Positions 1 through 12,215 of a DNA stretch of 64,000 bases are shown here, piece after piece (position 1 is the first letter of the stretch; every line of letters starts with the position of its first letter). Under the pieces are notes generated by a model. It saw nothing but the letters and a program-made list of their open reading frames with translations. It was not told the DNA's origin and did not search any database. The stretch covers positions 13,115,383 through 13,179,382 of the forward strand of contig NC_084670.1 in assembly GCF_028389875.1 (NCBI RefSeq), in the 5' to 3' direction. This DNA comes from Rhea pennata (taxonomy: Eukaryota > Chordata > Aves > Rheiformes > Rheidae). The position numbers were made by a program, and so were the translations under genes.

Positions 1-499
1 CTGCAAGGAGAAACATATTCTTACTGGCACAAAAAGAGAGTAAGGTTTGTAGGAAGAGGTAATTATCTTTGAATAAATCACTGCTACACAGCTGGAGCAA
101 GCAGACAAGCTTTTGGGCACACTATCTCTTCTTACATGTTCCAAGTTAATTAGAATAGGCCAGAGAAAATTTTTAAATAGAAATCTGAAAAAAATGTATT
201 AGCCATAATATAAGGGAAATATTAATTACAACATAATAATAATTACAACCTAACTCTGAGAACATGCCTACGGGCAGCATTCAATGCTGGGCCCTGCTCC
301 CCCATGAGAAACCTCTGCTTCCTGCCCAGAATGTTGCTCATATTGCACTAGGCTGCACATTTTAATGAAACAAGTCTACGACAATACATTTAACAGAGCC
401 CAGCTAACACATGCCCCCTCTTCCCTTTGTGTTCACGGACAACCAGTACAGCAAGCTGCTCACTCACTGAAATGCGCTACGGAAGAGGCTGAATTTTAC
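1..499 (-). other. SZT2: SZT2 intron 4, ending at a candidate splice acceptor
   Basis: This AT-rich stretch follows the fourth coding exon of SZT2 and has no coding similarity I can see. Read on the minus strand, its last bases are a pyrimidine-rich tract ending CTCCTTGCAG, with the AG at positions 2-1. That would be a good splice acceptor, placing the next SZT2 exon just outside the window. The acceptor is inferred from its sequence and cannot be confirmed without the flanking bases. Confidence 0.5.
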
Positions 500-1854
500 C
501 TGATGGGACTGCAAGCCAATGATGGAGGAGTACGCCTGGATGGTCACAAAGATCTCTGGCTGGTAAATAATGTCTGAACCAGGGATACGAAAGGGTCTTA
601 ACAACCCCACCAAGCATCGGGAAAGAGCATGAAACACTTCATCAAAAATTATCTCTCCTGTTGAGTCATCCTAGAGAAACAGAGAGAGGAAATTTAGCCT
701 TTTCATCTGCCAGGACTTCCAAGCACTTTGATGGTTGCCTCATCACACAGACATAAGAACAAACATCCTTCGGTAAGAGTAGATGGACTAAAATAACAGC
801 TCTTGGTAAGCAAAGGCCACACATGGAACAGCCAGAAGAGACACAGAATCTGTCAGCTAGGACATGCCTCACTCCTGGGAAAGCACATCCTCTGCAAAAG
901 CTAAAGCTGATGTAAAGAAGAGTAGGCCTTCTCAGCAGAGAAGAAACGAGTCCAGCCTTTCAACACAGAGCACCTCAAAGAGGCAATTTCTGCACTTACC
1001 ACAATCCCAGTGGAAGGGCTCAGGTCAAGTTCAATCACAAACCGGTACTGGCGGGCAAGGAAGGTGACCCGCGTTGACGGCACTAGGAGATAGGGCCTAG
1101 GCTGGACAGGCTCATCTGGCTGCCACCCATTAGGCAAGATGCTGAGAACATCCAGTTCATTTTCTGACTTTAACTGTGTGAGAAGATTAATGGTAAGTGA
1201 GAGAACATCAAGCCAAGCAAACGCATCAAAGTAAGAATCAGAATAAAGAACAGGATTAAAGTCTTCTGCAGGGCCTGGCTGTTCACGAGGAGTGCAGCGC
1301 ACCACATCACGATGTGGCAGCAGCCGCCAGCCCAGGGCACCAACTCACCAGCTCTGGCTCAGGCACAGCCCAGATGACCTGATGGAGTCGGCTGAGGACC
1401 CAGGCAAGGCGCACGTTGCGGGAGATGCGATAGTCTTTCTTCATCAGGAGGAAGACGTGCCCCGCTTCCTCCACCTGCAGCGTGCAGGGGCACAGCAAGC
1501 CCCCAAGTCACTCCAGAGGCCAGCCAGCCCCCCAGGAGGGGGACGGGGTTGGCCTGCTCCCCAGCACCCCCCGGCAGGCCTTTGCCAGCCTCCCTCGCCC
1601 GCCCCACGGCGGGCCTCGGCCCCTCGCCCGCCCCACACCTGCCCCAGCCCCACGCTCCCTCGCGGACCGGACCGGACCGGACCAGGCCCCCCCACCGCTC
1701 CTGCCTGGCCCTGCCCCCAGCACCCCTGCTCCCCGCCCCCATTCTTCTCGCCCCCCACCTCAGCTCTGACCCCCAAAGCCTCGGTCACCCCCTCCCCCCG
1801 CGTCGCCCCCGGCCCCCCCCCCACCTCCGGGTCGCCGCGCTCGGCGGCCGCCAT
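500..1854 (-). CDS. SZT2: SZT2, KICSTOR complex subunit (5' end only, 4 coding exons)
   Basis: SZT2 is the very large subunit of KICSTOR, which recruits GATOR1 to lysosomes so that mTORC1 responds to amino-acid loss. Coding exons on the minus strand are 1825-1854, 1349-1474, 1000-1173 and 500-670, giving 167 codons in one phase with GT-AG junctions. The start [10 protein letters not shown] is followed by [53 protein letters not shown] and [20 protein letters not shown], nearly identical to my memory of the human N-terminus. I chose ATG 1854 because its short exon matches the human first exon. An in-frame upstream ATG at 1974 is open but would need transcripts that start inside MED8. The rest of this protein of more than 3,000 residues lies left of the window. 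Head-to-head with MED8. Confidence 0.95.
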
Positions 1855-2420
1855 GTCCCGCCCGGCCGCCGCGGCCCCGCCCCGCGCCCTCCGGCCCCCG
1901 CGCCGCCTTTCCGGCGCGGCGCGCCGCGACCCGGAAGCGAAGCTCCGCCGTAGCAACGGCCGCGGCGCCGCCATGCAGGTGAGGGGCGCGGCGCCCGGCC
2001 CGGCCCGGCCCGGCCCGGCCGGAGCTGCCGGCTGCGGCTGCCGGGCCTCAGCTGTGCGCAGCCCCGCGCGCAGCGCCCGGCACCCGCGCCCGCCCCGCGC
2101 CGCGGCAGCCGGCCGCCCTGGCCTCGGGCCCTGGCCGCCGCGGGCGGTTCCCGCTTACCGAGCGGCAGCTGCTGCCGCCGGCGCAGGGCCGCGCCGGGCC
2201 GCCCGGCGGGCTGGAGCGGCCGCGGCGCCGCCGGCCCCGCGCTTGCGGGCGCAGCAGCCTCCTTTTGCCGCGGGCGCGCAGGCAGCGGGGCGCTGCCCGC
2301 TCTCAGCGGCCGGCGCGGCCTTCGGTGAGAGCTGCGGTGCCAGGTCGGGCCGAAAGTCCGGCTTGGCCCCGCGTCGTGGCTTTGACGCTAGGCAAGAAGC
2401 AGGTGGCCAGGAAGAACTGA
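1520..2420. promoter_or_regulatory. CpG island over the SZT2/MED8 start sites
   Basis: Very GC-rich, CpG-dense sequence covers SZT2 exon 1, the intergenic spacer, MED8 exon 1 and the first 450 bases of MED8 intron 1. It contains GC boxes and GGCCC-type reiterations around 1995-2020. This is typical of a broadly expressed housekeeping promoter. Long open frames on both strands here result from the lack of AT-rich stop codons. Confidence 0.85.
1855..1972. promoter_or_regulatory. Divergent SZT2/MED8 promoter, 118 bp between start codons
   Basis: The ATG codons of SZT2 (minus, 1854) and MED8 (plus, 1973) are only 118 bp apart, so one core region must serve both genes and both 5' untranslated regions are very short. 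Visible motifs are an ETS-type CCGGAAG at 1931-1937, an opposite-strand ETS-like TTTCCGG at 1908-1914, and a GC box around 1873-1884. There is no TATA box. SZT2 and MED8 are also head-to-head in human. The motif assignments are inferred from sequence only. Confidence 0.8.
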
Positions 2421-5400
2421 GAGAGCAGAGTACGCGCGAGGCTGGTCTGTGCAAACTGTTGCTAGCCCGTCCCTTGTGTTTAATAGCTTTTCCTGAGGTT
2501 TCCTTCGTGAAAGAAGGATCCGGTTGCTTGCGGAACCGTGGTGAATTTTTAGCACCCATAATATCCAATGGAAAAGAGTTGCACAGGTTAATGACAGGTG
2601 ATTCTTTACAGCCCATTAACCTCCTTTGGTTTGTTTGAGCCTGCTCCCTCCTGACTTCATTTGTATGTCCTAGCTGTGATAGTGGAAAAGAAGGTGAAAA
2701 TGAGTTGGCATGCAATTCTTCTTATATTCACTCTCCTCTTTTCTGCCACTCGTACACATTGGTCTCTTTTTTGTGTTTACTTGCTGTAGCTACAGAAGTT
2801 GACACGTCTTCAATCATCCTTGTTGTCTTTCATTGTACATATTCCTATTTTATCCTTATTGAGATAGAGGGACAAGAGTTACACGCAACATTCAAGATGA
2901 AAATGAGGCATATGTTTCTACAATGATATAATGATGCTTAGTTTTATGTTCCTTTCCAAATAAATTCTATTATTGCTTTTGTTTCCTTGACTGATTCTTG
3001 AACTTTGGGCTGATGTTTTAAGAGGATACTCCAAAGATCTTAGTTTTTGAGTGATAGTGTTATCAGTTCAGAGAATGTCATTGTTTCTGAAGAGCTAGAT
3101 CCTTTCTTTCTTTGTTTTGCCACGTGCATTGCTTTATGTTTGCTTATACTGAATTTAACCTTTACCTCACAGTCACTCAGGATCAGGAGGTCCTTCAGCA
3201 ATCCCTGCCATAAGCCCTATCTTCACTGCCTTGGGTTAATCTAGTATTGTGTAACAAACTCCCCAAAGCGCTGCTTAGATATATTGTATACCTGCAGTAG
3301 TTATAGCATTTCTTGGAAGCACTGATCTTCTTGCATACATGCTTCGCAGTGCTTATATCTGCTTCCTGTACATAATGGCTGTGGAGAGAGCCTTTGGAGG
3401 AGATGCTGCTGTGAGAATAGCGTGTGCGCAACGTGGTTTCGTTCATCCTCTTGAAGGCTTCTTGGCTAAACACAGGCAATGGGCCAGGTGAATTGCTTTA
3501 GATGCATATGCCTGGCATCTCTGCAATAAAACACTGACTATCAGCCCAACTTGAAATACAGTCATTGATTAATTATCTTGCACAAACACAGTGAACACAA
3601 CAAGTTACAGGTCATTTCTTAATTGCACGGGAATTGACTATTACCATCACAAGATGGAGGAGAGTTACAGCGCTTTAGTCTCCAGATGCAACACCCAGCT
3701 GTCTGCTTTAAGGGCTAGGGATCAGATTCTACCAAAGCTGATTCAGCCTTTTTTTCGAAGGTGGTTAAGTGAAGTGAAGTCTGGTCAGTGTTTTCTGAAG
3801 AAATCTTTTATGTTCTTGCCAGATTATAAATTAAATAAAATAATCTCATGTTCTCATGAACATAGAAGATACTTGATAATTCCTTCAGTGAAGCTCACAC
3901 TAGTCCAGTTCATTTAAACAACAACAAACCCCATAGGATGAATCAGTCTAGTTGTGTACTTGTTATCTGCTTTCCCAGTTGGCATTGCCTTTCTGTTATT
4001 TGATTGTGTTGTCCCACCCTCCAGGTGGATTATTATTCTACAGTCCTTGATTTACATTAGCAGTTTATTAGGGCTGGAACTTTAATTAAATTTTGCGCAA
4101 CTCTTCTGTTGTATGGAAAAGTAAGAATAGATAAGATTCTAAAGGATTTCTGCAAGAGTCAGGGATCTGTCTTGGTATCTTCAGCAACAGATTCCCTGTG
4201 GTCTGATACTTTGCTTGTTGCCATCCTTCCTCACCCAGGGATGTTGGTGGAAAAGGTATTGGACGAGTGCAGTTCAGGCAAAAGGTGATCTGTGTGTGTG
4301 TCCAGGTTCTGTATGGTCCCTCCCACAACAAGCAGTGCCTCCCACAGCTGTTAAGGGGCAGCTAAAATGGGAGCGTCTAGTTTCTGTAGCAGTTAGAAAT
4401 GGCACTTGGGCAGAAAAAAAGTAAAGAATGAGGTGAAGGGTAGAAACTGGAGTTTTCAGGCTGTGGAAGCTTGTTTTGCAAATGGCCCTTTTGGATGAAG
4501 ACATTACTGTACCCACATTTGCTAGCAGAAGAGTGGAGTGAATGCTAATCTGCCTAGAGCTGGGATAGTTTAAATAGCTCACAAAGGTGACATGAGCTAA
4601 CTCTGATGACACTGTCTGAGGCGGTAAAAAGAAGATGCAAGTGATGGTATCTTCACTGTGCTCATCTGGATCTTAAGGAGGACAGCCAGCTGAGGGGTTG
4701 TCTCTTGCCTGAGTGCTCTCACTGAAGGAGAAGAAGTTAGCATGAGAATGTAGGAGTTTTATCTCCAGGGTCTCTCTTTCCTTCCCTCAAAGAGTGGTCT
4801 GTGTGTAGAAGGGCTATGAATACATACATATGGACCCCTCTGGTCCTTGGAAAGATGGCAAGCTTTGTCCTCATCCCTGTTTTTCCTGTGTTTTTTTAGA
4901 GAGAGGAAAAGCAGCTGGAGTTGACCCTGGAGGCACTCATCAGCCAGGTGGCTGACCTGAAGAACTCCTTGGTCAGTTTTATCTACAAGCTGGAGAACGA
5001 GTATGACCGACTCACGTGGTAAGGCCTCTCACAGAGCTGGGGTACTGTCCATCACTGCCAAAGCTATTTCAGAGTCTGCTCTAAGGACCACAAAGTATAA
5101 TTTAAAAACCACTAACATATTGTCAGTATGCTTAAATTTGCTTTTCACATTCCTGCTGGTGGAACCACTTCACGTTTTTAACTAGTAAAACAGCTGAAAA
5201 GCATTTGTTCGGCACTATACAGCAGTAGGGTCATGCCAGCACCTTTTAATGTGGGCACTTTTATGGTAACCTACATAGTTGCTTCTGCCTACAGTGACTG
5301 GAAACTTCTTGGACAGAATATCTTACAGACCTGCATATGTTATAAACTGAGTAGCTGATCTTTCTGCGTTTCTTGACCCTTCTGACTTTTTTTTGCTCTA

Positions 5401-8400
5401 GTATAAATGGAGTTTTTGTACCTACCTGTATGCTGGTTCTGCATGTTTTGCCAGATAGTTTGAAAAGACTTGCAGGGTCACGTTCTCATCCTGAAGGAGC
5501 ATAAGGACGATGCACCTGCAGCTTAAACTGTAGAGCATCTTGCAGAGTGTCTGCCACGCAGCAGAGCTTCATAGGCAATTAACATTTATAGTTACTGTTG
5601 CAGAATCCCTGGAAGGAAACAAGAGGAAGTGACTTCCTTGATGAGATTATCCATTATTTTGCTTCATTATCTGTTAGTCTGAATAACCAAGCTACAAATA
5701 GTGTCTCTCCTGACTCTACTGCTTGGGAGTTGGATTGTCTCTCAGACCTTGGTTTAGGATCGCACTGGGAGAGTTACAGTGATAGGGGAAGCATTGCTTC
5801 TATTTATGCTGCTGACATCCCAAATACCTGACCCTTCCAGTGGTACCCACAATGTCCTTGAGCTGTTAGCAGCATTGTCTCTGGGGACTGGGATTTGTCC
5901 ACGCCTGCATGTTCAGCCGTACGTTTTGTTCTTTACTCTCTGGAGTAGACTAGTGAGTAGACTAGAGGAATACTAATGCAATTTCCTCACTTTCCAGCTA
6001 TCTGAGTGAAGAACAAGTAATACCATCTCTAATATCCCTTTCCCTGTTCTATCCTCTTTATTTATTTTCCCAGGCCTTCAGTTCTGGACAGCTTTGCATT
6101 GCTCTCAGGACAGCTGAACACCTTGAATAAAGTGCTAAAGCATGAGAAAACCCCACTTTTGCGAAACCAGGTTATCATACCCCTAGTGCTGTCTCCAGAT
6201 CGTGATGAGGAGATCATGGTAAGAAACTTCTCTCTGAATGATGGCCCTGGAGTATCAGAATGTGTTTGTGTACCTGCTCCAACTTACCATTCCTTGTTCT
6301 TGGCCTTTCCTTAGCTCTGGGTATAGAGAAAGAAAAGGTGATGAGCTATTCTGCCTGGGAGAAGCTATTCTCCCCTGCTTTACTGGGGAGCTTTCCCCTG
6401 CAAACATTTACTCTTGGCACACTTTACAGGAGGTGTTCCTGCTCATAAATGTTATTTTCGTAACGTCAGGGCCTGAGGAGCTGAGTGTCCCCTTGTGTGA
6501 CTGAGATGTCTCTTCAGAAGCTCTTTATTTTGTCTGCTGTAGTTGTGCTGTTTCTGTCAGGCACCTGCACCTAGCTTTGTGTTGTTTGTCATCAGACTAA
6601 CACGAGGTCCCTACAGAACCTACAGTGTGCACTGGCAAGATTTCGCTTCTAATTGAGCGCGAAAACATTTCATCTGATTGTGGCTGTGCTAGCAGGCAGC
6701 AGATGGGACAGCACTGCAGACCCCCATGGGATGCTCTGACTAAGTGGACACAGTGTAAATTCCTAGACAAATAGTTGAAACTTCCTAATGCGTCCGTGGA
6801 TTAAGGTTTTCCCCCCAACATGCTGCTAGCCTTGTTCTTGTAAGATAGCCCATGCTCTAGTCTTGAGCTGTTTGAGTGCTGGGCTGGAGAAGGGGGCTCT
6901 GAGTGTGGCTTGTCCAACTATTGCAGCGGCAGACAGAGGGGCGTGTGCCGGTGTTCAGCCATGAGGTGGTGCCTGACCATCTTCGAACTAAGCCTGACCC
7001 CGAGGTGGAGGAGCAGGAGAAGCAGCTGATCACAGATGCAGCTCGAATCAGCCCTGATGTGGCACAGGTACGGGAAGAAGAATTTGATGCTTTTTTCTCT
7101 TAGTCCAAGAGTACAAAGTTCCCTGCTTCTCTGGCTTCAGTGCTCTGCCTCCTTCACCCTTCCATCTGACAGTTCTGTTTTCTCTGTCCTTTCCATCTGA
7201 GATTTCTCCAGCTAACCCCAAAGTTTGGGTTCCTCTGCAGTCTCCCAAAGCAAGGGTATGCAGCCTGCTTCCAGTTCTGCAGGAGATGCCATCAGACCGG
7301 TCAGGGAAGGGCAAAGGCTATCCCCTCCTTGTAGCCCCCTCCTGCATATGCTAGAATAGGGCTCTTCAGGCTCTGCTACTAAAATGCTTATGTTTGATTA
7401 CACAGACCCTGGAGAAGAGAAAGCTTGTTCACTTACCTTGTTGGCTTGTATTATGTTGGAGATATCTTGGTGGTTTCTGATTGTTTTCATTTTGCAGAAA
7501 CAGATCCAAAGCCTGAACAAAATGTGCTCAAATCTCCTGGAGAAAATCAGCAAGGAGGAGCGTGAATCTGAAAGCGGAGGTATGAGGTAGAAGTGAGGTA
7601 CAGGGTCCAAGCAGCAAGCTTGAGAGAGCAGCGGCAGAATGGGAAAAACAAAGAACCTAAAGCATGGGGTATGCAGATGAGCAGTAGAGATGAAAATGTT
7701 TGGGAAGATGCAAGACTGGCTGTCCTGTAGCTCCCTTATTTGAAAAGCCATTCTGTCTGTGGGTGGGGTGTATTTATTTGTTCTTAGCATTGTACTGTGT
7801 GACCTATGCGTGGCAGAAAGTCATTCCAACCCTTTGCCATACACCCCTTCAAGGAAATAAGTGCTATCTTCAGTGTTTACCAGGAAAACATCTTGATCAA
7901 CATGGATTAAAACACTTGTGAAAATGCAGTCGCCTGTTAGGTGTCTAACTGGTTTGCCTTGGCCTGCTGCGTATGTGTGGAGGTACACTCTTTAAAAAGA
8001 GCGGTGAGGCTGGTGATCCGAGGGTGATGCTCGGAGGTAGAATGGAGGCTGCTGGAGGTAGTCCTTTTATTTAAAAATAAATAAGTCACTACCACATCAC
8101 TCTTCCCTTTAGATATGGAGAGAAATGGCAGCAATATGATGGAGACATATATTGTTAGTCCTGTGTTGCTGACCTAAAAGTTTTTTGAGCAGATAGCTGT
8201 GAGTTTTCCATAAGGAAGGGTTTTAGCACAGACCCACAGGAGGCAACATCAAACTTGCTGTTACAGCCCAAAGAAATATATTTGTGGAAAACAGAATTTA
8301 AGAGTCCCAACACTCTTACAGACACTATGCTGCTCAAGAACCACAGAAAGGAGATTGTTACCTTTGAATATCTAAAACTTGATGCTTGTTACCTGCCATA

Positions 8401-11400
8401 GGACTTAGCATGGAAGAGCCTTTAGCTGAGGCTTTCTTATGGCTGTAGAGGAGGTGGCTTCCTCTCCCTTGTCCACTGAGCAGTGTATTCCCTGCTCTTG
8501 ATGAGAAAGCTTTTGGAACCTCACCATCTCTGGATTTTGCATCTTCTTTGATCCTGCTGAGACTTTTGTGGGACAAGCTGTTACAGGCTGATCTCTATCA
8601 CAAGCACGAACTATCAGAAAAGTAAATTCAGATCCAGCTAAACTAATTTTCTGACTTCTTTGTCAGAATGCTCCCCAAACCATTCCTTTTTCTACAGGTT
8701 TACGACAGAACAAGCAGACTTTCAACCCTGCAGATACCAATGCTCTGGTAGCAGCTGTAGCCTTTGGGAAGGGACTGTCAAACCGGCGACCCCCTGGCTC
8801 GGGGGCATCTGTCCAGTCAGGTCAACCAGGAGCTGGTGCAATCATTGCAGGGGCTTCAGGCATGCAGCAGGTCCCAATGTCAGGTGCACCAACCCAGCAG
8901 CAGCCAATGCTGGCAGGAGTGCAGATGACACAAGCAGGACAACCAGGTAAATAGGTCGTATATCTGAGAGTGATAGAAATGTAGGGAGCAATAGCATATA
9001 CTAAATGACTGGGTTTAATAATAGCAGATTATGTTCCTATTAAATGTGAAGTGAAACACATGAGCAAAAGCAATTCAACTTTACATATTCAGTGCCTGGA
9101 CTCTAACCTACTTACTTGTATTTGGGAAATAGATACATGATATAATAGCTCTGTAACAACATCAACTGGATGTGCAGCTGGAGCCAAAAATGTAAACTGA
9201 GTGTTAGGAACTATTATAATATAATCAAGCTGTTGTATAAATCTATTAGGTACCCACATCTGCAATATGTAGTTCTGATCTTTTCTCTTTGTAAAAAATT
9301 TATAATAGAACTGGAAAGGCTTAGGGAGGGGTGACAAACTGGTCGAAGGTCTGGAAGGGCTTTCATATAAGGGAAGACTTCAGAAAGCTATGACATTGCA
9401 TCTAGGAAAAGAGATAGTTTGAGATTAGGGAGAAGACTGTATTGAAGTCTATAAAATCTCAAACTGTGCAGAGCAGGTGAATGGGGAATGATGGCTCACA
9501 ATTTCCCATGATACAGGAAGGAAGTGCACCAATGAAAATATCAGCTTTTGGGTTTAGGAAAAAAAGGAGATACTTTTCTTAATACTAAGTAATGAAACTG
9601 TAGAGCACCTTGCCCAAGTGAGTGATAGATTTATAAAGTTTATGTAGAATGGAAAAGTAAGTAGGTACATTTCTGCATGCAAAATCAGCCAACAGCTAAA
9701 AATCATGGCAACACCATTCTGACTCAAAGTCCCTGAGCCACAATCTGTTGGAGGCTGACTGGATATTCTGCTGAGGCATCACTACCAGTTTGCCCTCTTC
9801 TGGTATTTGTCCTTAAATAAATATCCTCTCTAAGATGCTGTCAGAAATGGGTTTGGCTTGGAGGACCTGCAGACCTAACCTTATGGTGTTATTCTTATGT
9901 TCATGTTAATTGGGATTCTAGATATGGGATATTTTAATTGGTGTTTTCTTGCCTGCATAATGACTGCGTTGTTCAGAAATGAACTTGAGCAACAATATTA
10001 ATTCTAAGTTAACGATATATTTATATTATAGTTGGAAAGTAATTTCCACTATGATTTGGAAACAAAGAAGGCCCCTGTGATTTTTCGCTCTATACCCACT
10101 GACGTTGTCTCCAGGATGAGAAGACAGTTGCTTCTGTGCATTGAGCTGAGCGCAGTGGTAATGAGTACTTGTCCAGCCTATGATACCCTGGAGTTCCCTT
10201 TTGATAAAAGCAGCTGTACTGGCCAAAGGTCCTGCTATCCCACCATCCAATTCCTGATAATAGGCAAGAGTGGAGGCTGAAAATGTAAGAACAAAGTATA
10301 CCTTGGGGGACACCTTCAGCAGTCACTGTTTAGGTCCATTTTGAGGTAGAGTTTGCTTTGTGACCACTGGGTATAATAGCCATCAATTTCTGTAGTCACT
10401 TTCTGAATTCCAATTTGACTTCTACATGCCTGTGGCAGTATATCCTATGGTTTTATTGCATGTTTTGCTTAAAATACTTTCTTTTTTGTTTTAAAATCTT
10501 TTGCTTGATAATTTCAGTGGTTATTTCCTTTTTATTTGTTTTGTGAGAAGCAGTGGATAACCCTTCCTCATTTACCCACCCCATACTAGTTTTGATTTTA
10601 TGGAAGTCTGTGGTATTGTTTTTCCCTTGTCCATCTCTTTTTCTCTTCAGCTAATGAATCCCAGTCTATTTCATATGTGTTTATCTGAAAATTATTATGT
10701 AGCTTGGACCATCGTTGTCACTCTTTCTCAGCCTTGAAAACATACAGAAGAGGGGCAAGAGAACTGGAACTGCTCAGAGCATTCCAGATGTTGTTGACCC
10801 TTACAGTTGTTCACTCTTCATGTAACCGATTGTTAGCAAGCACTGAAGTGACGTCAGATTACCTGCCAACTCACTGCAGGCAGTAACCTGCCTTGGATAT
10901 GTTTGAAAAAAGTTTAAGAATCTTTATTCTGTTAGCCAGTTCTTCATCAAATCTTTTTTTTTTTTTTTTTTTTTTTTTGTCCAGTCACACTATAGTTTTA
11001 ATTCTCAGAAGTTCTCCCTCTCTCTCTTTTTTTTTTTTTCCTCTCCTGTTCTAGTTTGGGTACACATTCCACTTTCCGAAGGAGTGACCTTTGAATATCC
11101 CTGTGTGCTGCTCTTTAATCACTGTCCTTTTGTTTATTTTTCTGATCATCTTAGTTTTGTCTGCCATGGTACGCTTACCTAACCTGCCTATATGATGTCT
11201 TTGAACACACTCCCATGTGTGTTTGGTATCAGCAAAGAGTAATAATGCCCAAGAGGTGGATATATTTAAGAGAGATTAAGAGATCTGAGAGAGGTTTAGT
11301 AATTTGTATATATGCACTGACTATATGTTATATGGAAGAGGATACAGGTTCTTTTGTTTTGCTTTTCTGGAATGGAAATGGGGAACAGTCTGGGTTCTTA

Positions 11401-11799
11401 TCTCACTGCTGCTATCAGCAACTTCTGTGAGCCTGAAAAGTCCCACAGTCCTGTAGGAGCCTCCTGACAATAAGAAAGGCTTGATTAGGAGAGGGCAGGG
11501 ATAGAATTAAAAAAAAAAACTGACAGGAAATGTCAAGGTGATTTCTCAACAGATTTCTCAACAAATTGTAGGAGAGATTGTGTTAGATGACAGATGGAAG
11601 ATGCTGTAGCAAGTAAGCCTGGTGTAGTACATGGAGTGGAATAGAAGCCCTGACAGAACTGTTGTGCTCCTTGTGTGATCCTCAGCAAATGCCCTTTCTA
11701 ATTCTTCATTGCTTTTCATGTTTTATCTCTCCAGGAAAGATGCCGAGTGGCATAAAAACAAACATCAAATCTGCCTCAATGCATCCATATCAGAGATGA
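1973..11799 (+). CDS. MED8: MED8, Mediator head-module subunit (complete, 7 coding exons)
   Basis: MED8 is a subunit of the Mediator head module, which links transcription factors to RNA polymerase II. Coding exons are 1973-1978, 4900-5018, 6074-6218, 6927-7067, 7498-7579, 8698-8946 and 11735-11799. They join in phase to 268 aa plus stop, the same length as human as I recall it. The protein starts [20 protein letters not shown], continues through [20 protein letters not shown] and [20 protein letters not shown] (likely helical and coiled-coil), then a Gly/Gln/Pro-rich stretch, and ends [19 protein letters not shown]. The first coding exon holds only Met-Gln, as in mammals. Intron 1 is 2.9 kb and intron 6 is 2.8 kb. 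The shared divergent promoter with SZT2 suggests constitutive expression. No damage seen. Confidence 0.97.
1979..4899 (+). other. MED8: MED8 intron 1
   Basis: The first 450 bases are CpG island and the remainder is AT-richer unique sequence. I see no second gene, no RNA gene and no clear repeat. The intron ends in a strong T-rich acceptor before exon 2 at 4900. Confidence 0.7.
9325..9900 (+). repeat. Old CR1 LINE fragment (3' part)
   Basis: From about 9325 the plus strand follows the end of an ancient amniote CR1: a segment resembling 'ctggaagggctttcatata', then 'agtctataaaatctcaaac', then a gapped tail ending near 'aaataaatatcctctct'. Similarity is diffuse, with many differences, which suggests a copy much older than the bird radiation. 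The match is from memory of CR1 consensus sequence and the boundaries are approximate. Confidence 0.6.
10954..10978 (+). repeat. Homopolymer T run (25 nt)
   Basis: Uninterrupted T25 in MED8 intron 6. A second run of T13 preceded by CTCTCTC lies at 11017-11039. No gene-derived sequence is recognisable next to either. Confidence 0.9.
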
Positions 11800-12215
11800 G
11801 CTGAGATGAACCAGACCCAGGGAACAGCAGTTACCAGCATTGTTCCTGCTGCAGCCACCGCACCTGGGTTCCTTCTAGGACTTCTGAGTCTCTTTACGTA
11901 CCCCTCACCACATCCAGGGAACTGGGGAATGTAAGACCCCTCCCTGGGTTTTATTTAGTGCTAGGTGGTTTGTGCAGAGCTACTAGCAGCTATGTCTCCT
12001 GGAGAGGAGAACTCCCCCTGTTCAGCCAGAGCAGCGGACTTTACTTCTAGTATTGACTCATTTTCTTCAGGTCTGGTTGAGAGGACTCCTGCACTTTCCT
12101 GATACAGAACCTGAAGAGCTGCATGGGGCACGCTTCTCCTGATTTCTGTTAGTTGATTCAGAAAAGACATTCCTTCTTTACTTTCTCTTGTCAAATAAAG
12201 ACCATTTTCTGTGCA
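11800..12215 (+). other. MED8: MED8 3' untranslated region with polyadenylation signal
   Basis: The sequence after the MED8 stop has no coding features and contains a canonical AATAAA at 12194-12199, followed by a TG-rich stretch. This is the likely main transcript end, giving a 3' UTR of about 0.4 kb. Confidence 0.8.

Larger units (their letters stand above)
8947..11734 (+). other. MED8: MED8 intron 6
   Basis: This 2.8-kb intron separates the long sixth coding exon from the 65-bp last exon. It holds an old CR1 fragment (9325-9900), a 25-nt T run (10954-10978) and a CT-plus-T run (11017-11039). An in-frame TAG lies 6 bases inside the intron, so retaining the intron would end the protein two residues into the intron-derived sequence. 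Confidence 0.75.

Noticed and set aside
1292-2638. Long open frame of 448 codons across the SZT2/MED8 promoter
   Set aside because: Pro/Ala/Arg composition from a CpG island; it crosses the antisense SZT2 exons and MED8 exon 1, and no domain is recognisable.
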